DNA of 64,000 bases, from positions 208,572 to 272,571 of the forward strand of contig NZ_BJDY01000005.1 in assembly GCF_005405385.1 (NCBI RefSeq), in the 5' to 3' direction. This DNA comes from Lactiplantibacillus mudanjiangensis (lineage in GTDB: Bacteria > Bacillota > Bacilli > Lactobacillales > Lactobacillaceae). The notes under the pieces were generated by a model. It was not told the DNA's origin and made no database searches. It saw only the letters and a program-made list of their open reading frames with translations. Numbering within the stretch: the first letter of the stretch is position 1; every line of letters starts with the position of its first letter. Shown one piece after another: positions 37,006 to 45,996 of the stretch. The translations under genes were made by a program, and so were the position numbers.

Positions 37006-37523
37006 CTAAAAGTTGAAAAATAATTATAGTGATGGAACCCTTACCAGTACTATCCTGAGTTATGCTAAATCGGTCACCTACGCCAGTCAGTAATTCTGCC
37101 GGCTGTGGGGATCGGTTCCAGCCAAAGTACGGGCTTCCACCTCACTTTTGAGCCTAGCCCAAATCGCTAGTCTCAAAAGTCGTCCACATCGTAAGCTCGG
37201 GAAAACCACCCGAACTAACGATATTTTCACGGCCGGCGCCATCACTGGCTGACTCCGGTTATTTCGAATTAATCAACTTGGTAACTATTATAGCCGATAG
37301 TGAGTCCACATTGAGCCCAGCCTTGGGAGCTCTTAGCGATTTATCGCTTAGAGCTCGGCGCTTTTGAAACACGGGTTGGGTGGTTCAAAACGACGTTTCA
37401 GACCGCTCTTTGGCTGAGCCGGTCCGCCCACAGCGTTCCGACTCAATGTGGGCGAACGATAGGTGGCAAGTATGACTAGTTTTTATCAATGATTATCGAT
37501 AAAAACTATCTTTCAACCTTTAG
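37006..37523. mobile_element. Foldback element copy B, intact, 518 bp
   Basis: Ends CTAAAAGTTGAAA / TTTCAACCTTTAG (one mismatch) are flanked by a perfect 9-bp duplication TTTAATTAA (36997-37005, 37524-37532). Orientation is opposite to copy A. Internal stems include CACATTGAG / CTCAATGTG, ATCGT..TCGGG / CCCGA..ACGAT, and AGTTTTTATC / GATAAAAACT near the right end. It lies between divergent genes and may affect the promoter of the VanZ gene. Confidence 0.9.
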
Positions 37524-37552
37524 TTTAATTAATTCATCGGGGGGACGCCATT

Positions 37553-38716
37553 ATGCGAAACTTAATCACTAAACTCTATCAACTGGCTCAATCTAGTCAT
37601 ATCGTCAGTACGTTGCTCGAACCCGCGCACATTATTATTTTGGCGTTGCCATTCGTCACCTTACTAATTGCCTTAATCGTTCTATCCGGTCAGTTACACA
37701 GCCACGAAACCCTCAGTGAACGGCGAATTGTCAGTACTTACTCCTTTATCTGGTACCTAGCAGCCAGCTATTTACTGATTATTTTGCCACTCCCTTCACG
37801 CAGTTCAGTGGCCGCCTTAACGAGCGCCGAATATAATCTCCAACCTTTTTACTTCGTCACGCAGCTTAAGCTACTCACCGGTTTTCAGCTAAGCAATCCG
37901 GCGACATGGTTAGCAACATTTAAAACATCGACTTTTTTCCAACCGTTTTTTAACGTGATTCTCTTAATGCCATTTGGCGCTTATCTGAAAGGCCGTCACC
38001 ATTGGCCAATTTGGTTAATCACGTTGGCTAGCTTCGCCCTATCGTTATTCTTTGAAACCACTCAACTCACTGGGCTGTACGGCTACTACAGTCGGGCTTA
38101 TCGCATGTTTGACGTGGATGATCTGATCACCAACACGTTCGGTGGCTTTTTAGGTGCCGTGGCACTAGGCTTTATTCCTAAAAAATGGTGGCAAACCGAT
38201 CATTCTCGTCAACTTAATCATCAAGATCATCCCATCAATTGGCGTCGTATTGGGGCACTTATCATTGACTGGGGCTTAATTGCATGCTTTGATGCCGGTT
38301 ACTTTGTACTCGTTAAACATTTTAATTGGCCACTACCGCATGATTTTCGTTGGCTGTATGTCTTTAACATCTTAGCGTTCTTCTGGTTACCAGCCAAACT
38401 CTGGCGTGGTAAAACGATTGGTGGTTGGTTAACCAATAGTCGCCTTTTAAGTACCACCGGTCAGCCAGCTAGTGGTTGGCAACTTTTAGTTCATTATGGT
38501 GGTCTTTATTTCATTAGTTTGCCACTACTTTTCTTAGACTTGTGGTTATTCAATAAACTGGGAAACGTTCCTAGCCCAACACTCAATCGGTTAGATATTA
38601 GCCTTGTCATCGTTTCTTTAATCTTACTCATTATTAGTTACGATCTACTCTTAACTTTCTTCAGTCGCGAGCATCAAATGTGGTGTGAACGGTTAAGTCG
38701 GACGACTGTTCATTAA
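37553..38716 (+). CDS. VanZ-domain and RDD-domain fusion membrane protein
   Basis: A 387-residue protein with an N-terminal VanZ-like domain (several helices; LPLPSR, NVILLMPFGAYL and DDLITNTFGGFLGA) and a C-terminal RDD domain (INWRRIGALIIDWGLIA, GKTIGGWLTNSRL). VanZ proteins are linked to glycopeptide resistance or envelope stress; the RDD role is unknown. GGGGGG lies before the ATG. Single gene directly after element B. Confidence 0.8.
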   Translation: MRNLITKLYQLAQSSHIVSTLLEPAHIIILALPFVTLLIALIVLSGQLHSHETLSERRIVSTYSFIWYLAASYLLIILPLPSRSSVAALTSAEYNLQPFYFVTQLKLLTGFQLSNPATWLATFKTSTFFQPFFNVILLMPFGAYLKGRHHWPIWLITLASFALSLFFETTQLTGLYGYYSRAYRMFDVDDLITNTFGGFLGAVALGFIPKKWWQTDHSRQLNHQDHPINWRRIGALIIDWGLIACFDAGYFVLVKHFNWPLPHDFRWLYVFNILAFFWLPAKLWRGKTIGGWLTNSRLLSTTGQPASGWQLLVHYGGLYFISLPLLFLDLWLFNKLGNVPSPTLNRLDISLVIVSLILLIISYDLLLTFFSREHQMWCERLSRTTVH

Positions 38717-38786
38717 AACGCCCTTTACGTTCGGGGCCAAAGCATGTTAAATTGAGAGTAAATCAAAAATCTGGAAGTTTACAAAC

Positions 38787-39695
38787 ATGATAAAAGTAGA
38801 AGCCCTAAGCGACGATTTCCGGTGGGTCGCAGTTAACAATTATACGGATAATGATTATAATCAGCTCATTAATGAAGAAGGCGTCACCGATGAAATGTTG
38901 GGTTACGCCACCGACCGACATGAACGTGGCCGACTCGAATACGATGCCAAAAGTGCCATTACCACGTTGATTTTTGACGTGGTGACCAAGAACATTGATG
39001 AAGGGACTTACACCGCTCAAGTCAGTTTTATGTTGGTTGAACACACGTTGCTCACCTTCACGACTGACCACACTGATTTTGTTGAAGACATGTTGGCGGA
39101 TGTGATCGATGCCGATTGGGAAAAAGTCCAACATCCCATCGATTATATCTTTGACGTGATGTACAAGTTATCACGTCAATACTTTCAAGCAATTAATGCC
39201 ATCAACAAAGACCGGCAAAATATCCAATCCAAAATGCGTAAACAAATCCAACGTTCCGTCATTCTACAACTGATGGAATTAGAAACGACATTGGTTTACT
39301 TTTTGACTTCGCTCAAAACCAATAATGACATGTTACAATCGCTCAAACGCTTTGCACCAATTAAATTATCAACGACACAAAAAGAACGCCTTGATGATAT
39401 CATTGTTGAAGCACAACAAGGGCTCGAAATGGCTAACATCGCTTCTGATATTATTGGTCGAGTTTCCAACGCCTATTCAAACATCTTAGATAATAGTTTG
39501 AACAACACCATGTGGCTATTAACGATCTTTTCAATCGTGTTGACGATGCCAAATATCGTTTTTGGCTTTTTCGGTCAAAACGTCGATCTCCCATTCACCA
39601 AAAATCCATTCGGTTGGGAGATTACGGTCATCATCGCGATTGGCTTGTGCGCCCTCACCATTTGGCTACTCCGTCGTAATTCATTTCGTAAATAA
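38787..39695 (+). CDS. CorA-family divalent cation transporter
   Basis: A 302-residue protein: soluble N-terminal domain with a long coiled region, then two C-terminal helices with the CorA signature PNIVFGFFGQNVDLPF. The classical GMN is GQN here, so ion choice may differ from Mg2+. Pentameric channel in this family. GGAAG precedes the ATG. A terminator follows. Confidence 0.88.
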   Translation: MIKVEALSDDFRWVAVNNYTDNDYNQLINEEGVTDEMLGYATDRHERGRLEYDAKSAITTLIFDVVTKNIDEGTYTAQVSFMLVEHTLLTFTTDHTDFVEDMLADVIDADWEKVQHPIDYIFDVMYKLSRQYFQAINAINKDRQNIQSKMRKQIQRSVILQLMELETTLVYFLTSLKTNNDMLQSLKRFAPIKLSTTQKERLDDIIVEAQQGLEMANIASDIIGRVSNAYSNILDNSLNNTMWLLTIFSIVLTMPNIVFGFFGQNVDLPFTKNPFGWEITVIIAIGLCALTIWLLRRNSFRK

Positions 39696-39701
39696 GCCTC
39701 A

Positions 39702-39747
39702 AAAAAGGTCGCCGATTCGAAAATTCGAATCAGCGACCTTCTTTTGA
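39702..39747 (+). terminator. Terminator of corA-like gene
   Basis: Stem AAGGTCGCCGATTCGAA / TTCGAATCAGCGACCTT with T-run. Confidence 0.85.
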
Positions 39748-39889
39748 TGTCAGAATATTTATTGCCAAAACGTGCACCAAAAGTCAATCAGTTCCGCTTA
39801 ACCCTGCTAACCAAGCAATCCAAGTTCAGGATTGTTCGGTTAGCAACGTTAATGCTCGCTGACTGCCCGACTTTTGGCTCACTCTAATC

Positions 39890-40951
39890 TTATTGCATGT
39901 GTAACAAGCCTAACTTATCTAAGTGTTCGGCGATTTGAACGGAGTTCCAAGCCGCACCCTTCAATAAGTTGTCAGAAACGTCCCACATATGGAAAGCCAT
40001 TGGATCTTCTTGATCAGGACGAACCCGGCCAACGAAAGTATCCTTAGACCCTTCAGCATTGTGAGCTTGTGGGTAAATTTGATGATCTGGATCATCTTGT
40101 AACACGATCCCAGGAGCAGCAGCTAAAGCGGCTTGAATGCCTTTAACGTTAGCTTTAGGGTCTTCAACTTCAAAATAGACAGCTTCGGAATGACTAACAG
40201 GTACCGGAATCCGGACACAAGTAGCCGTAACTTTGATATCATCACTATCCATATCGCCACCACACATGATCTTCTTGGTTTCATGGATCATTTTCCATTC
40301 TTCATGGGTATAACCGTCTTCTTCAAAGACATCAATTTGTGGTAACGCATTAAAGGCAATTGGATAATGCTTCTTATCACCAGAAACGGGTAAAATGCTA
40401 GCTTCCATTTCCTTACCATCTAAATAAGCTTGTGCTTCATCACGTAATTCTTGTACCGCACGGTTACCAGCACCACTAACGGCTTGATACGTGGACACAA
40501 TGACCTTCTTCAATCCAAAGGCCTTGCGAATTGGTTCCAATGCCACGACCATTTGAATCGTTGAGCAATTTGGATTGGCAATAATGCCATGATGCTTGTA
40601 CAAAGCATCTTCGTTCACTTCTGGTACCACTAATGGGACTTCGGGGTCCATTCGGAACGCACTTGTATTATCAACAACGACTGCACCACGTTTAACAGCT
40701 TCAGGCGCAAACTTCTTAGAAACTGAGCCACCCGCTGAGAATAAGGCCAAATCAATCCCTTCAAATGATTCTGGGACAGTTTCTTCAACCGTTAACGTTT
40801 GACCGTTGAACTGCAATTCTTTACCCGCCGACCGACTCGAAGCCAGTAATTTAACTGAATTGACTGGTAAACTCGTTTGTTCCACCATTTTGATCATCCG
40901 GGCACCTACAGCACCGGTTGCACCGACAATCGCGACGTTATATCCACTCAC
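39890..40951 (-). CDS. asd: Aspartate-semialdehyde dehydrogenase
   Basis: About 353 residues: [16 protein letters not shown] as the NADP site, the catalytic cysteine in [10 protein letters not shown], and the substrate-binding [12 protein letters not shown]. It makes aspartate semialdehyde, needed for lysine, threonine, methionine and diaminopimelate. The start is a GTG at 40951 with GCGAGG 8 bp before; the frame upstream is probably leader. A -10 TATACT (40987-40992, minus strand) with TGC extension lies close upstream. Single gene. Confidence 0.92.
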   Translation of the reverse strand: MSGYNVAIVGATGAVGARMIKMVEQTSLPVNSVKLLASSRSAGKELQFNGQTLTVEETVPESFEGIDLALFSAGGSVSKKFAPEAVKRGAVVVDNTSAFRMDPEVPLVVPEVNEDALYKHHGIIANPNCSTIQMVVALEPIRKAFGLKKVIVSTYQAVSGAGNRAVQELRDEAQAYLDGKEMEASILPVSGDKKHYPIAFNALPQIDVFEEDGYTHEEWKMIHETKKIMCGGDMDSDDIKVTATCVRIPVPVSHSEAVYFEVEDPKANVKGIQAALAAAPGIVLQDDPDHQIYPQAHNAEGSKDTFVGRVRPDQEDPMAFHMWDVSDNLLKGAAWNSVQIAEHLDKLGLLHMQ

Positions 40952-41251
40952 AATGAAGACCTCGCTTTGATAGTTATTGAAACTCAAGTATAGCACATTC
41001 AAAAAAATTAAAAACTAATGAGATCTAAAAAAATAATGATCCTAATCTCAAATCAATTGAGGACGACTTAACTGTTAGCGATTAAGCCTTATCAAATCAA
41101 CGTTTACTCGCTTATCAGGCGTTCATTAAGTAATCAAAAAAATTATTTTTGCGCCCTTGACCGCATGAAAGCGTTGTCAGATTAGTTAACCCGTTTCACT
41201 TTAGTTGCTTATTCCACTGAAATGAGTCAAAATATATATCGAGGTGAAGAA
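40952..41251. other. Intergenic region between asd and the RelB-like gene
   Basis: AT-rich, no gene seen. It contains the extended -10 of asd and unassigned sequence. I looked for a lysine riboswitch and found none. Confidence 0.4.
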
Positions 41252-41506
41252 ATGCCAACCAAAAAACGATCGACGCGCGTTAGATTATTCGCTGATGTGA
41301 ATCACGTCTTGGATACTTTGGAAATGAATTCTGCTCATTTAGTTTCAGAGTATTATCATCAGATGGCAACCACCGGTTTGATTCCCAAAGGTTTTCATGC
41401 CGATCAGGCTTGCCAAACAGCTAAAGATGCTGATACCCACCAAATGTCAATGATGACGACTATTGACGATTTAGACCAAATGTACGCTAATCTTAAAGAA
41501 TGCTAG
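41252..41506 (+). CDS. RelB/DinJ-like ribbon-helix-helix protein, orphan
   Basis: About 84 residues: TRVRLFADVNHVLDTLEMNSAHLVSEYYHQMATTGLIP resembles the RelB/DinJ antitoxin pattern (short strand, two helices, then tgglP). The rest is a short acidic tail. GAGGTG lies before the ATG at 41252. No toxin gene lies downstream; a terminator follows. It may be a solitary regulator. Confidence 0.55.
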   Translation: MPTKKRSTRVRLFADVNHVLDTLEMNSAHLVSEYYHQMATTGLIPKGFHADQACQTAKDADTHQMSMMTTIDDLDQMYANLKEC

Positions 41507-41568
41507 CTACCTGGTCGGGGATCAATGACTCATTCAATTTAATCCGTTACTAACGTTTGTTACTGAAT

Positions 41569-41598
41569 GACGACCGGCGATTCCGGGCGTCTTTTTTT
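41569..41598 (+). terminator. Terminator of RelB-like gene
   Basis: GACGACCGG-CGATT-CCGGGCGTC with seven T. Confidence 0.85.
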
Positions 41599-41675
41599 GT
41601 GTCTAAAAATCCCAGCAAACTCACCCCGCCTTTTTCTGTTATTTACTTAAAACTGGGCTTCTCAGTATTTGCTCA

Positions 41676-41713
41676 TAAAAAAGCTAGATCAATTTTATTG
41701 ACCTAGCTTTTTT
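41676..41713. terminator. Bidirectional terminator
   Basis: AAAAAAGCTAG-TCAA-TTGA-CTAGCTTTTTT, serving the minus strand genes at 41738-42585. Confidence 0.85.
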
Positions 41714-41737
41714 AAACGTGTTGACTACGACCTGCGT

Positions 41738-41959
41738 TTAGTGCCGTTGCTTCAAAAAATGATCAAACTGCGTATTAATTGCATCCATGACTTTCGGGTC
41801 ATGCAAATCGGCCGGTTCAGCTGCCGTCCCACCAGTAATATCACTGACCACCTGCAAATAGCCAAAAAGTACTTGACTCGGATCAAGGTGGTACTGTTGT
41901 GCCAAGTTTACTGCTAAATCATAACGATCTGGACCCATTAATGCTGAATAATTTGTCAT
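41738..41959 (-). CDS. Small protein of unknown function
   Basis: A 73-residue acidic soluble protein, MTNYSALMGPDRYDLAVNLAQQYH... No domain is recognised. Its ATG overlaps the stop of the TMEM175 gene by 4 bp, so it is translated from the same message. Codon use is as in its neighbours. Function unknown; perhaps a partner of the channel. Confidence 0.65.
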   Translation of the reverse strand: MTNYSALMGPDRYDLAVNLAQQYHLDPSQVLFGYLQVVSDITGGTAAEPADLHDPKVMDAINTQFDHFLKQRH

Positions 41960-42585
41960 GCTGATTTTCCTTTCGATAAAGCCAATTGATTACTCATCCG
42001 TAAATATGCTAAAAAGTGAAAAATAATCCCACCCGCTAGTAGTAAAGCCCCTAACCAGACTGACCAGAAAGTGCTTACAATGGCTAATCCATAAATAGAC
42101 ACACTGCGAACGGGGTCGAATTTGATGGCTGCGTAAAAGTCATTAGACACCCGCGTACTTTTTAGCTCTTGATGATGGTGTAAATACAAATACATAAAAT
42201 AGAAGGTCGCTGAAATGAACAACGCAACCAAGTCATAGACAATAAAAGCGGCTTGCATATCTGCTCGGTTACCGCTAGTCAAAGCTTCCGCAACTAACGA
42301 CATCGGATAGTCAAGCAACGTGATACTAAATAGCATCAGTAAATTCAATATATTTACATTCCGATCAATTCGTTGCAACATACTAAAATAATCATGATGA
42401 AACAACCATAACGTCCCAACGTAAAAATATGAAAAAGCATAGGACAAAAATAACGGCCATTGTGCTAACAGCGCGGCCAGTAAGTGTCCCGACTTAAAGT
42501 CTGGTACATGGAATTCCAAAACTAAAATCGTAATTAAAATGGCAAAAATACCATCGCTAAATGCTTGAAAGCGATCCGTTTTCAT
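41956..42585 (-). CDS. TMEM175-family potassium channel-like protein
   Basis: About 209 residues with six hydrophobic helices. It opens KTDRFQAFSDGIFAILITILVLEF, the RxxxFSDG motif of bacterial TMEM175 (lacking the animal gating part). Bacterial members conduct K+. The start is the ATG at 42585 after AGGGGG; the longer frame is upstream leader. First of two genes. Confidence 0.85.
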   Translation of the reverse strand: MKTDRFQAFSDGIFAILITILVLEFHVPDFKSGHLLAALLAQWPLFLSYAFSYFYVGTLWLFHHDYFSMLQRIDRNVNILNLLMLFSITLLDYPMSLVAEALTSGNRADMQAAFIVYDLVALFISATFYFMYLYLHHHQELKSTRVSNDFYAAIKFDPVRSVSIYGLAIVSTFWSVWLGALLLAGGIIFHFLAYLRMSNQLALSKGKSA

Positions 42586-42749
42586 CAAGCATCCCCCTCT
42601 CACAATTTCAATAGGATAGCATAACTGTCTATCAATTGCTGGAATTTGACTTTTCAAGCGGTTACATCATTCAATTGTAATGCCCAGCACAAGTCATCTA
42701 TGGTAGACTTATCATAACGAAATCAATAGATGAGGGGCGTCACATCCAC

Positions 42750-45506
42750 ATGAAAAAATTTCTCAAACCGAAATTTTTGTTCTTGGTCTTTTGGATTGTC
42801 GTTGTCTTTGTCGGCATCGCCGCGTTACCAAACGTGCAGTCGCTAATCGACAGCCATCAAAGCCAAACGAGCAGCCAAGTTTCCACGGCAAAATTGACAA
42901 AGCTACAAAATAAATGGGGACGCGGGTTGGCTCATACCGATCAACTCGTATTAGTTTTTAATAATCAGCGAACTCAATTACTGCCGAGTCAACAGACAAA
43001 AATTGACAAAGCCTTAAAGCAAATCAATAAAAAGGCGAAATACTATGGCATTAAACAAATCCGGACGATACATACTTCAACTAATGATCAGCAATTATTA
43101 ACCTCTAAAGATGGTTCCACCGAATTGGCCGTTGTCGCCGTTGATAATCAACAATCCGAATTAAAAGTCGTAGCTAACCAACTGGCAGATGCGGCTAAGG
43201 TCAAAGGACTCAAAACCTACGTGACCAGTACAGATTTAATTGCCGCTCAACGACAACAAACGCAATTAAATCACACAATTATGATTCTCGTTATTGGTGC
43301 CATCTGTACATTGCTTTTATTAGGAATTATTTTCCGATCCCTACTGATTCCACTAATCAACTTGCTCATTCAAACCATTACCTTAATTACAACAACTAGT
43401 ATTGCTGCAAATGCCGTTACCTTCTGGAAACTTCCATTTGCCGGCAATAGTGTGCTTTTAATTGGGATCAGTGTTTTGATTTTAAGTACAGTCTTAACCT
43501 GGTCTTACATGAATGATTACTTAGCCGAAGCTGAAAATACTGACGATCTAGAAGCCGACGCCCTAGCAACATTATCCGGTCAATTTAAAAAGTGGTTAAT
43601 TGTCCTAGTCAGCTTTGCTTTGATGACTGTCGGATTAAGCTTTGCTGCTTTGCCAGCAGTTGCTTCTAGTTGGATACTTGCCTTAGCGGTGGTTTTATCT
43701 GCGTTGGCGGTGCCAACCTTAAATTACACCTTTGCTGCGCTACTCGGCCATGGTATTCAATGGCCCGGGACTCAAGCTTGGGGTCAACGCTCCAAGAATC
43801 TGTGGCGGCAATTTGGACGTTTTAGTCATTGGCGACCACTATTAGCATGGTTAGTCGCCTTAATCTTAATCGTGCCTGGTTTGTGGTTTGCACAGGCACG
43901 GTTCTCGTATGATACCTTAACACCTGATTTACTAGCCACCACCACTAATGCTGAAGATGGTAGCCAAGTAATCAGTGCACACTTTGGTGCTGGTGAAACC
44001 ACGCCAGTTACCATTAATGTCTCCACGAACCGTAACTTGACCACTCAAAAAGATTTACAAACCATTGATGCGTTGACAACCAAGTTACAGCATGTGGCTG
44101 GGGTTAAATCGGTTGTTTCCGTGACTCAACCGACTGGTCAAAAAGTTGCGCAGTACTATGTAGGTAACCAATTAGATACGATTAACGCCAACCTCAGCGT
44201 TAACCAAAAAGACTTACAAAAGATCAAAAAACGTTTAGACAGTAATCAAGAAACCTTAACTAGTACCCAAGTTGGCCAACAGTTAAAGAACTTGAAGAAA
44301 CTGCAAAAACAAATCAACAAACTCTCGACTTACAACGACCGCATCTCTAATGCACTGGTCAATACCGAAATGACTGCCGGCAATATTACAGGTAAAAACA
44401 AACGCAGTCGCCGGGCCTTACGTTCATTGAATCGAGAACTCAACAAAGCTGACAATTTAGTTGCCAGCATCACTGATTTAACAAATACCGTTCAAATGAA
44501 CCAAGATAGTGTCGTATCCATGTACGATGAAACGAATCAAAAGATCAAGTCCGTTAATAAGAAGTTAGCAAAAACCGTTAAACTCGTTGGTACTGTGGGT
44601 AGTTCAATCAATAAAACCAACACCTACTTGGCTAGTTTGAAAGCCAGTGAAGTCGGTAAAGCGTTCTACCTACCAGCCGATGCTTACAATAGCAGTCTCT
44701 TTCAAAATAGTTTAACGACCAATACCAGTAAAAATGGTCATCAAACACAGTTGATTGTGACCTTCAAGACGGCTTCAACTAGTACGACTAGTTTCCATGC
44801 GTTAACTGCGGTGAAACAAACCGTTAAAGCGAGCCTACTAGCCACACCACTCTCAAAAGCTGACATTAACTACAGCGGTGAAACCGTTACGCAAAGTAGT
44901 ATTCGTCAAACCTTCATTTCAAACTACTTGAAATGGGCGTTATTAGCGTTTGTTTTAATCGGTGTTTGTCTCTGGTTAGGCCTACGTTCAATCGTCTTGA
45001 GCGAATATTTGGTTATTGGGTTAGGGCTTATCGTAACCGCCAGTTGGGGCTTCACGCGCCTACTCTACACGAGCTTCGCCAACTTTGGGAACTTACCATG
45101 GTTAACCCTCGTTTGGGGCAGTATCTTATTAACCTTACACTGGTTACTCATCAGTACCGTAACGGTTAATCGTCGTGATTGGTTACACCAATTTGAAGCT
45201 GAAAGTTTGATGCAACATTTCGCTCGTAGTGGTCGCATGATCTTACCCGTTAGTTTGTTCGAATTAGTCTGTGTCCTCCCAATGTTGGGCATGCCAGAAC
45301 AACTCTTACAATCAACTGGGATCATGGTTCTGATCGGCATTATTCTAAGCAACCTAGTCACCCCACTGATCTTACCGGGATTGATTGCTTGGACAGTTAA
45401 TCCGCCTAAGCTCAATGTTAAGTCATGGGGCCCATGGCTTAAGGCCCGCTTCAAGCGAACACCTAAAGCTAAGAAAGCCAAATCGACTAAATCAGAGCAA
45501 AAATAA
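42750..45506 (+). CDS. MmpL/YdfJ-like RND-superfamily transporter
   Basis: A 918-residue RND-type protein: helix 1 at the N-terminus, a large outer loop, five helices (about 175-360), a second outer domain rich in coiled-coil Lys/Gln/Asn repeats (about 475-630), and another five-helix block near the end. The two halves are the RND arrangement. It could export lipids or surface components; no substrate is visible. GAGGGGCG precedes the ATG by 10 bp. Single gene with a strong terminator. Confidence 0.8.
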   Translation: MKKFLKPKFLFLVFWIVVVFVGIAALPNVQSLIDSHQSQTSSQVSTAKLTKLQNKWGRGLAHTDQLVLVFNNQRTQLLPSQQTKIDKALKQINKKAKYYGIKQIRTIHTSTNDQQLLTSKDGSTELAVVAVDNQQSELKVVANQLADAAKVKGLKTYVTSTDLIAAQRQQTQLNHTIMILVIGAICTLLLLGIIFRSLLIPLINLLIQTITLITTTSIAANAVTFWKLPFAGNSVLLIGISVLILSTVLTWSYMNDYLAEAENTDDLEADALATLSGQFKKWLIVLVSFALMTVGLSFAALPAVASSWILALAVVLSALAVPTLNYTFAALLGHGIQWPGTQAWGQRSKNLWRQFGRFSHWRPLLAWLVALILIVPGLWFAQARFSYDTLTPDLLATTTNAEDGSQVISAHFGAGETTPVTINVSTNRNLTTQKDLQTIDALTTKLQHVAGVKSVVSVTQPTGQKVAQYYVGNQLDTINANLSVNQKDLQKIKKRLDSNQETLTSTQVGQQLKNLKKLQKQINKLSTYNDRISNALVNTEMTAGNITGKNKRSRRALRSLNRELNKADNLVASITDLTNTVQMNQDSVVSMYDETNQKIKSVNKKLAKTVKLVGTVGSSINKTNTYLASLKASEVGKAFYLPADAYNSSLFQNSLTTNTSKNGHQTQLIVTFKTASTSTTSFHALTAVKQTVKASLLATPLSKADINYSGETVTQSSIRQTFISNYLKWALLAFVLIGVCLWLGLRSIVLSEYLVIGLGLIVTASWGFTRLLYTSFANFGNLPWLTLVWGSILLTLHWLLISTVTVNRRDWLHQFEAESLMQHFARSGRMILPVSLFELVCVLPMLGMPEQLLQSTGIMVLIGIILSNLVTPLILPGLIAWTVNPPKLNVKSWGPWLKARFKRTPKAKKAKSTKSEQK

Positions 45507-45515
45507 TTAACTCAA

Positions 45516-45560
45516 ATACCACCAACCTTGCGATCAACAAGGTTGGTGGTATTTTTTTAT
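45516..45560 (+). terminator. Terminator of mmpL-like gene
   Basis: Perfect 15-bp stem ATACCACCAACCTTG / CAAGGTTGGTGGTAT with a seven-T tail. Confidence 0.92.
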
Positions 45561-45574
45561 AATCAAAATTAGTC

Positions 45575-45970
45575 GTACTTACCACCTGCCGTTCGCCCAC
45601 CTTGAGCCGGAACGCTGTGGGCGGACTGGTCGAGCCATAAACCGGTCTCGACCATCGTTTTGAACCACCCAACCCGTGTTTCAAAAGCGCCGAGCTCTAA
45701 GCGATAAATCACTAAGAGCTCCCACGGCTGGGCTCAATGTGGAGGCACTCTCGGTTATCAATGATGTCTAAATTAATTAGTCCACGATATAACCGGAGTC
45801 AATCAGCGATGGCGCCGGCCGTGATAACATCGTTAGTCCGGATGATTTTGCCGGACTTTACGATGTGGACGACTTTTGAGACTAGCGGGTTGGGCTAGGC
45901 TCTTGGCTGAAGCCGGTCCCCACAGCCGGCAGAATCACTGGCTGGCGTAGGTAACAAGTTAATGCTGGCA
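45575..45970. mobile_element. Foldback element copy C, ends lost
   Basis: Shares internal modules with copy A in the same orientation (for example CCGTTCGCCC, GGAACGCTGTGGGCGGAC, GATGGCGCCGGCCGTGATAAC). The terminal CTAAAGG repeats and any 9-bp duplication are not seen, so it is decayed. It lies between the stop of the SLC13 gene and the terminator at 45516-45560. Confidence 0.75.
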
Positions 45971-45996
45971 AGACTTTCTGCCATCTTTGTACTACT

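Noticed and set aside
40952..41251. Lysine riboswitch upstream of asd
   Set aside because: I looked for the L-box core and long pairing stems and did not find them.
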